Part shown: positions 59,169 through 64,000 of the stretch, in pieces
How the letters are laid out: every line of letters starts with the position of its first letter
Numbering within the stretch: the first letter of the stretch is position 1
Source: Bin87 sp965261195
Lineage (GTDB): Bacteria; Chloroflexota; Dehalococcoidia; Lucifugimonadales; UBA3495
Assembly (NCBI GenBank): GCA_965261195.1
Contig: OZ253455.1
Coordinates: 992,001 to 1,056,000 of the forward strand
Length of the DNA stretch: 64,000 nt
Direction: 5' to 3'
Notes under the pieces: generated by a model
Told to the model about the DNA's origin: nothing
Databases searched by the model: none
What the model saw: only the letters and a program-made list of their open reading frames with translations
Made by a program: the position numbers and the translations under genes

Positions 59169-59639
59169 ATGTCGCGACGACGACGGGCCGAACCCCGAAT
59201 CATAAAAGCGGATCCGCGCTACAACAACCTGGAATTGTCCAAGTTCATCAATCGGGTGATGCTTAAGGGCAAGAAATCAATCGCCCAGCGGGTGGTCTAC
59301 GATGCGCTGGAGCTGGTGCGCTCGGACTCCAATCAGGACCCGATGAGCATATTTTCCACGGCGCTGCGCAATGCTACGCCCCTGGTAGAAGTCCGGCCCC
59401 GCCGAGTCGGTGGCGCGACCTATCAGGTGCCAGTGGAACTACGCACCTCACGAAGCGAAGCCCTGGCGATGCGATGGATTATCCGGGGCGCCCGCGCTCG
59501 CAACGGTATACGCATGGCTCGCGGGTTGGCCAACGAATTCATGGACGCCGCCCGCGGCGAGGGTACTGCCGTCCGTCGCAAGGACGAGTTGCACCGCATG
59601 GCAGAGGCCAACCGGGCCTTCGTCCACTACCGCCGATAA
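59169..59639 (+). CDS. rpsG: 30S ribosomal protein S7
   Basis: 156 residues. SRRRRAEPRIIKADPRYNN, FINRVMLKGKKSIAQRVVYD, NATPLVEVRPRRVGGATYQV, MARGLANEFMDAARGEGTAV, RRKDELHRMAEANRAFVHYR. It primes 30S head assembly and in many bacteria represses its own operon. 102 bases after rpsL. GGTAGAA rather than a clean SD precedes the ATG. Confidence 0.98.
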   Translation: MSRRRRAEPRIIKADPRYNNLELSKFINRVMLKGKKSIAQRVVYDALELVRSDSNQDPMSIFSTALRNATPLVEVRPRRVGGATYQVPVELRTSRSEALAMRWIIRGARARNGIRMARGLANEFMDAARGEGTAVRRKDELHRMAEANRAFVHYRR

Positions 59640-59749
59640 ACGGCATTCACGGTTTCCAAACTAAATAACGACGCGGCAATCCATAACAGTCCAGACCATA
59701 TCGACCACGACCAGATTGACCACGACCAGCAGGTGCCAGTAACTAACGC
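59640..59749 (+). other. rpsG-fusA spacer with tandem 15-base repeat
   Basis: CATATCGACCACGACCAG followed directly by ATTGACCACGACCAG. No Shine-Dalgarno is visible before fusA, so fusA may start by another route, or this stretch forms a control site. Confidence 0.4.
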
Positions 59750-61831
59750 ATGACTATTGTTCAAGCCCCGGCCAAGCAAATTCGCAACATCGGGTTTATC
59801 GCCCACATCGATGCCGGGAAAACCACTGTTACCGAGCGCGTGCTCTACTTGACGGGCCGCATCCGAAAGGTCGGTGGCGTCGACCAGGGCACTACTGCAA
59901 TGGACTGGATGCCCCAGGAAAAAGAGCGGGGCATCACCATCACCGCGGCGGCAACTACCGCCTACTGGCGGGATCATCAGGTTAACATCATCGACACGCC
60001 GGGCCACGTTGACTTCACCGCCGAGGTGGAGCGCAGCCTGCGGGTGCTGGACGGCGGCATCGTTGTCCTGGATGCGGTGGCCGGAGTGCAACCGCAGTCG
60101 GAAACCGTCTGGCGGCAGGCCGATACTTACGACGTGCCGCGCATCTGCTTCGTCAACAAGATGGACCGGGTGGGCGCATCCTACGAACGAACCATTGAAT
60201 CGGTGCGCCGACGCTTGAAGGGCAACGCGGTGGCGGTGCAGGTGCCCATCGGCGTGGAGGACACGTTCCGCGGCGTGGTTGACCTGATTGAAGGCCAGGC
60301 CATCATGTACTCCGACGGCAGAGATGATGTGAGTGAACCGCCCGAAATCATGCCGGTGCCCGCCGAGTACGAACAGGCTTATCGGGACTACCGTCACGCG
60401 ATGGTGGAGAAGATCGTCGAAACCGACGAAGCCCTGCTGATCAAATATCTGGAAGGCGAAGAAATTTGCGCCGACGACCTGCGGGCAGCGCTGCGAAACG
60501 CCACCATCAATCAAGAGATTGTGCCAGTGCTGTGCGGCAGCGCAATGCGCGGCAAAGGCATTCACCCGCTGCTGGATGCCATCATCTGCTACTTGCCTTC
60601 TCCGCTGGACGTGCCGGCCGTTGAGGGGATTGTTCCCGGTACGGAAGATACGGAATTTCGAGAACCGATTGACAGCGAACCGCTGTCCGCCCTGGCCTTC
60701 AAGGTAGTTATCGACCCCTACGTGGGGCGTTTGGTATTCCTGCGAATCTACTCGGGAACCGTCGCAGCCGGCGCGTCCGTGCGCAACGTTACCCGCGGCA
60801 ACCGGGAGCGCATGGGGCGCCTGTTGCGGATGCACGCCAACCACCGGGAAGAGCTGGAAGTGATTACCGCTGGCAATATCTGTGCTGCCGTTGGCTTGAA
60901 AGACACCTTCACCGGCGACACGATTTGCAGCGAACAGAAGCCCATCATCCTTGAGCCGCCCCACTTCCCGGAACCGGTGGTGTCGGTGGCCATTGAGCCG
61001 GCGACGCGCGCCGACCAGGACAAGCTGGGCGAGGCGATGCGCAAGCTGTCCGAAGAAGACCCCACGTTTGTGGTGCGCTTCAACGACGAAACCGGGCAAA
61101 CCATCATCTCCGGCATGGGCGAACTGCACCTGGAAGTGCTGGTGGACCGGATGCGTCGGGAATTCGACGTTGAGGCCAGAGTAGGCCAGCCCCGGGTCGC
61201 CTACCGAGAAACCATCACCCAGGCGATTCGCGTTGAGGGGCGTTTTGTACGCCAGACCGGCGGCCACGGGCAGTACGGCCACGTTTGGCTACGGATAGAA
61301 CCGCAGGAACGCGGCGCCGGCAACTCGTTCGTCGACGGCACCTCCGGCGGGACGATACCACGTCAATTCATTCCGGCGGTTGAGGCTGGCGTGAAGCAGG
61401 GACTGGACAACGGGCCGCTGGCCGGGTATCCTCTTGTTGATCTAAAAGTCACGTTGGTGGACGGCAGCTTCCATACTGTAGACTCGTCCGAAATGGCCTT
61501 TCGCTCTGCGGGGATGATTGCCCTGCGCGACGGAACCAGGCGGGCCGCTCCGGTGTTACAGGAACCCATCTTTGAGATGGAAGTGGTAACGCCCGGCGAA
61601 TACCTAAGTGATGTGCTCGGCGACCTGGGTGGTCGTCGCGCTCAGATTCGTAGTATCGAAGGTCAGGATGACCTCCAGACGGTTCGGGCGATGATTCCCC
61701 TTGGGGAAACTTTTGCCTATACTACGGCGCTGCGGTCGCTATCCCGTGGTCGAGCTTCATACACCATGGAGTTCAAGCACTACGAACCGGTGCCGGAGCA
61801 CATTCTGCGCAGCATCACAAACAAGAACTAG
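59750..61831 (+). CDS. fusA: Elongation factor G
   Basis: 693 residues. GTPase domain: G1 IAHIDAGKTTVTERVLY, switch I EKERGITITAAATT, G3 IDTPGHVDFTAEVERSL, G4 VNKMDRVGA, G5 VLCGSAMRGKG. Domains II-V follow (GNICAAVGLKDTFTGDT; SGMGELHLEVLVDRMRREF; GQYGHVWLRIEP; SSEMAFRSAGMIALRDG). Translocase of the ribosome. The 110-base spacer after rpsG has a direct repeat of ATTGACCACGACCAG type and no Shine-Dalgarno before the ATG. tuf does not follow. Confidence 0.97.
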   Translation: MTIVQAPAKQIRNIGFIAHIDAGKTTVTERVLYLTGRIRKVGGVDQGTTAMDWMPQEKERGITITAAATTAYWRDHQVNIIDTPGHVDFTAEVERSLRVLDGGIVVLDAVAGVQPQSETVWRQADTYDVPRICFVNKMDRVGASYERTIESVRRRLKGNAVAVQVPIGVEDTFRGVVDLIEGQAIMYSDGRDDVSEPPEIMPVPAEYEQAYRDYRHAMVEKIVETDEALLIKYLEGEEICADDLRAALRNATINQEIVPVLCGSAMRGKGIHPLLDAIICYLPSPLDVPAVEGIVPGTEDTEFREPIDSEPLSALAFKVVIDPYVGRLVFLRIYSGTVAAGASVRNVTRGNRERMGRLLRMHANHREELEVITAGNICAAVGLKDTFTGDTICSEQKPIILEPPHFPEPVVSVAIEPATRADQDKLGEAMRKLSEEDPTFVVRFNDETGQTIISGMGELHLEVLVDRMRREFDVEARVGQPRVAYRETITQAIRVEGRFVRQTGGHGQYGHVWLRIEPQERGAGNSFVDGTSGGTIPRQFIPAVEAGVKQGLDNGPLAGYPLVDLKVTLVDGSFHTVDSSEMAFRSAGMIALRDGTRRAAPVLQEPIFEMEVVTPGEYLSDVLGDLGGRRAQIRSIEGQDDLQTVRAMIPLGETFAYTTALRSLSRGRASYTMEFKHYEPVPEHILRSITNKN

Positions 61832-61885
61832 CGGCTTCGCTCGTCGAAACCCCGCGGACACACCGGAGAGTAGTTACAAAGAATT

Positions 61886-62197
61886 ATGGTCACCAGGCAG
61901 CAAATGCGGATTATCCTCAAGGCGTTCGACCACAAGGTGCTGGACCAGTCCAGCGCGCAGATTGTGGAAACGGCTGAGCTGACCGGAGCCCGCGTGGCCG
62001 GGCCAGTGCCTCTGCCCACGCAAATCCGTCGGTTCTGTGTCATTCGTGGGCCTCACGTTGACAAAGATTCACGAGAGCATTTCGAGATCCGTACGCACAA
62101 GCGCCTGCTGGACATCATGGAACCGACCAGCAAGACGATTGACGCACTGACCAGGCTCAATATGCCGGCGGGGGTAGATATTTCCATCAAACTCTAA
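61886..62197 (+). CDS. rpsJ: 30S ribosomal protein S10
   Basis: 103 residues. MRIILKAFDHKVLDQSSAQI, GARVAGPVPLPTQIRRFCVI, RGPHVDKDSREHFEIRTHKR, LTRLNMPAGVDISIKL. First gene of the S10 part, 54 bases after fusA. Also a NusB partner in antitermination. Confidence 0.98.
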   Translation: MVTRQQMRIILKAFDHKVLDQSSAQIVETAELTGARVAGPVPLPTQIRRFCVIRGPHVDKDSREHFEIRTHKRLLDIMEPTSKTIDALTRLNMPAGVDISIKL

Positions 62198-62323
62198 TTG
62201 GGTTTGGATTAGCTACACCAACGTCGCAAATATGACCCACCGTCCGGCGGCAGGCCCTGAGCCACCGCCGCCGTTTCATCTGTCAAAAGCAGCCAAACCG
62301 GCAACACTCTACAGGCAACCAAT

Positions 62324-62965
62324 ATGCTAAAGGCGCTTCTAGGAAAAAAGATTGGCATGACTCAGGTGTTCAACGACGCCGGACTTGTGCAACCCGTGAC
62401 CATCATTGAAGTCGGCCCGTGCGCGGTTACTCAAATCCGCACCGTCCAGAAGGATGGTTACCAGTCAATTCAGTTGGGTTTCGGACGCACTCGCAAGCCC
62501 AACAAACCTGAAGCCGGCCACCTGCGGGGCACCCAGATTGGGCGTCGCCTGCAGGAAGTTGCCACCGACAACATCAGCGAGCACGAAGTAGGTCAACTGG
62601 TCACCGTCGATATGTTCGAGCCCGGCGAAATCGTAGACGTCATTGGCAAATCCAAGGGCAAGGGTTTTGCGGGCACCATGAAACGGCACGGCTTCCACGG
62701 GGGCCCGCGCACCCACGGCCAATCCGACCGGCAGCGCGCTCCCGGTTCCATTGGCGGCGGCACGACTCCGGGCAGGGTCTTCAAGGGCCTCAAGATGTCC
62801 GGGCACATGGGCAACCGTCGGGTTACCAGCAAAGGTCTGGAAGTAGTGCAAGTGGACGCGGAACGGAACCTGCTGATGGTGAAAGGCGGCATCCCCGGTG
62901 CTCCCAACAGCCCCGTTACAATCCGAAAAACCGGGAAACGCAAGTCGTTGCCCGGCGCAAATTAG
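62324..62965 (+). CDS. rplC: 50S ribosomal protein L3
   Basis: 213 residues. MLKALLGKKIGMTQVFNDAG, KSKGKGFAGTMKRHGFHGGP, THGQSDRQRAPGSIGGGTTP, GRVFKGLKMSGHMGNRRVTS. The Gln of RQRAPGS (methylated in E. coli) is present. A 126-base spacer precedes it. Confidence 0.98.
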   Translation: MLKALLGKKIGMTQVFNDAGLVQPVTIIEVGPCAVTQIRTVQKDGYQSIQLGFGRTRKPNKPEAGHLRGTQIGRRLQEVATDNISEHEVGQLVTVDMFEPGEIVDVIGKSKGKGFAGTMKRHGFHGGPRTHGQSDRQRAPGSIGGGTTPGRVFKGLKMSGHMGNRRVTSKGLEVVQVDAERNLLMVKGGIPGAPNSPVTIRKTGKRKSLPGAN

Positions 62966-62983
62966 CAAGGAACCATCCCGAAA

Positions 62984-63649
62984 ATGGAACTTCCCGTAAT
63001 TAACCGGAGCGGCCACGCCATCGACACCATCATCATTGATGACGGCGTTTTTAGCGTACCGATGAACCAGACGCTGGTTCATCAAGCCATGGTCATCTAT
63101 CAGCTCAACCAGCGCCAGGGCACCCACTCGACGCGGACTCGCGCCGAGGTGTCGGGCGGCGGTCGCAAACCCTGGATACAAAAGCACACCGGCCGGGCCC
63201 GACAGGGTAGCATTCGGTCGCCGCAATGGCGGCACGGCGGCATCGCGTTCGGCCCCAAGCCTCGCGATTACCGCAAGGCGCTGCCCAGAGCCATGCGCCG
63301 CAATGCCCTGAAGTGCGTCATTTCCGAAAAGATTCGCCAGGGGAGGCTGATGTGCATTGACTCATTGGCGGACCTGGACGGGCGCACCAAGTCCATGATC
63401 CAGCTTCTGCAAAGCCTCAGTGTTTCCGGTTCGGTATTGATCGTATCCCGGGACGCTGACCAAAACGTGGTGCAGGCCGGCAGCAACCTGAAACAGGTTT
63501 GGACATTGCCGTCGGATCTGGTTAACGCCAACGATGTGTTGAAACGGCAAACGATTCTAATCACCGTGGATGCGATGCGACGTATCGAAGAGATTTGTAA
63601 CGCCCCTCGACACCGAGCGCGGACAATCGCAGCGGAGGGTGCGGAATAA
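62984..63649 (+). CDS. rplD: 50S ribosomal protein L4
   Basis: 221 residues. VHQAMVIYQLNQRQGTHSTR, TRAEVSGGGRKPWIQKHTGR, ARQGSIRSPQWRHGGIAFGP, RDYRKALPRAMRRNALKCVI. The extended tunnel loop is complete. In E. coli L4 represses the S10 operon; no equivalent leader was seen here. The stop overlaps the rplW start (TAATG). Confidence 0.98.
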   Translation: MELPVINRSGHAIDTIIIDDGVFSVPMNQTLVHQAMVIYQLNQRQGTHSTRTRAEVSGGGRKPWIQKHTGRARQGSIRSPQWRHGGIAFGPKPRDYRKALPRAMRRNALKCVISEKIRQGRLMCIDSLADLDGRTKSMIQLLQSLSVSGSVLIVSRDADQNVVQAGSNLKQVWTLPSDLVNANDVLKRQTILITVDAMRRIEEICNAPRHRARTIAAEGAE

Positions 63650-63933
63650 TGCATCTCAGCGAAGTATTACTCAAACCCACCATTACTGAAAAAAGCACGC
63701 TCCTTCAGGAATCCGGGCAATATACCTTTCAGATTGCACGCCGGGCTAACAAAACGCTGGTTAAGCAGGCCGTCGAAGCGAACTTCAACGTTACCGTGCT
63801 GAGCGTCAACATCACCGTCAATCGGGGCAAGCAGAAGCGTTACGGCCCGCGTATCAAAAAGCAACCCGACATTAAGAAAGCAGTTGTTACCTTGAGGCCG
63901 GGCGACCGCATCGATTTGATCGAAGGCCTGTAG
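63649..63933 (+). CDS. rplW: 50S ribosomal protein L23
   Basis: 94 residues. LLKPTITEKSTLLQESGQYT, FQIARRANKTLVKQAVEANF, VLSVNITVNRGKQKRYGPRI. Chaperone and signal-recognition docking site at the exit tunnel. Overlaps the rplD stop by one base. Confidence 0.97.
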   Translation: MHLSEVLLKPTITEKSTLLQESGQYTFQIARRANKTLVKQAVEANFNVTVLSVNITVNRGKQKRYGPRIKKQPDIKKAVVTLRPGDRIDLIEGL

Positions 63934-63994
63934 TCCGTTCATCAAGTGTCAACCGATGCCTTCTAAACTACGTTAGCCAACGAGAGCGAATATT

Positions 63995-64000
63995 ATGCCG
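63995..64000 (+). CDS. rplB: 50S ribosomal protein L2, first two codons (cut by window end)
   Basis: ATG CCG at the last six bases, where rplB is expected after rplW. L2 often begins Met-Pro. Assignment rests on gene order alone. Confidence 0.55.

Noticed and set aside
59627..61282. 551-codon open frame on the minus strand
   Set aside because: Antisense shadow of fusA, whose GTPase motifs are complete.
1..64000. tRNA or rRNA genes
   Set aside because: I looked for T-loop GTTCGA-type segments with pairing arms and for rRNA cores in all gaps and saw none. A tRNAscan run would settle it.

Overview
The window is high-GC bacterial DNA. Its gene content points to a Chloroflexota lineage (Dehalococcoidia or SAR202-like). 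The evidence is an F420 biosynthesis gene (cofE), several Uma2/DUF820 nucleases, a family III CoA-transferase, CocE-type hydrolases, a Rieske oxygenase, a molybdenum hydroxylase operon, and a ribosomal cluster running rpsL-rpsG-fusA-rpsJ-rplC-rplD-rplW-rplB without tuf. The phylum is inferred from gene content only; there is no rRNA or tRNA in the window.

Layout. 1-6 kb: a truncated IS1380-type transposase, a type II glutamine synthetase, a decayed Uma2 relic, a CoA-transferase, a decayed IS30 element and an IS110 element. 6-13.4 kb: an overlapping addB-addA pair for double-strand break end processing. 13.4-20.3 kb: a CocE hydrolase, two tandem Uma2 genes, a Rieske oxygenase, a gluconate-dehydrogenase-subunit-3-like protein and a radical SAM protein. 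20.7-28.3 kb: a large alpha/beta hydrolase, an orphan nuoE-nuoF pair, a predicted unannotated structured RNA gene on the minus strand (about 25.33-25.65 kb), and relA/spoT. 28.4-34.2 kb: a VapBC module, a DASS transporter, SNase, a two-domain rhodanese with an in-frame TGA at its catalytic cysteine, dinB and another Uma2. 34.2-41.3 kb: cofE, an IS66 element with a clean 8-bp target duplication, a PduO-type cobalamin adenosyltransferase, hisH-hisA, GNAT, Nudix, a MoaD-like protein and a lipoprotein cytochrome c. 41.4-47.1 kb: a xanthine-dehydrogenase-type hydroxylase operon (FAD, 2Fe-2S and Mo subunits) interrupted by a DUF262 gene. 47.3-55.5 kb: transporters, a VOC protein, a hydrolase, DUF1385 and small unknowns. 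55.6-56.4 kb: rplU-rpmA-rpmE with a consensus promoter and an ISAs1 copy just upstream. 58.6-64 kb: the str/S10 ribosomal cluster, cut by the window end at rplB.

Intergenic spaces carry two dispersed repeat families. One is a MITE-like inverted repeat built on TCATTGCGAG...GCAATCTCG with outer ends CTCGTGCGTACCCACTTTGT. The other is a GGGAGAGGG hairpin module, often linked to a 'CCTGTCTATCCTGTCCATCC' segment. They sit in gaps between genes, and some gaps hold both.

The two observations I rate highest are these. (1) The rhodanese at 31155-31991 (minus) has UGA exactly where the catalytic Cys codon belongs. A 6-bp hairpin with a G-first 3-nt loop begins 12 nt after the UGA, and the reading frame continues intact to a stop 7 nt before the next gene. 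This is the signature of a selenocysteine enzyme. (2) A minus-strand transcription unit of about 320 nt has a TTGACA promoter, several stable hairpins (one with a GNRA loop) and a strong T6 terminator, but no convincing ORF and no match to RNA classes I recognise.
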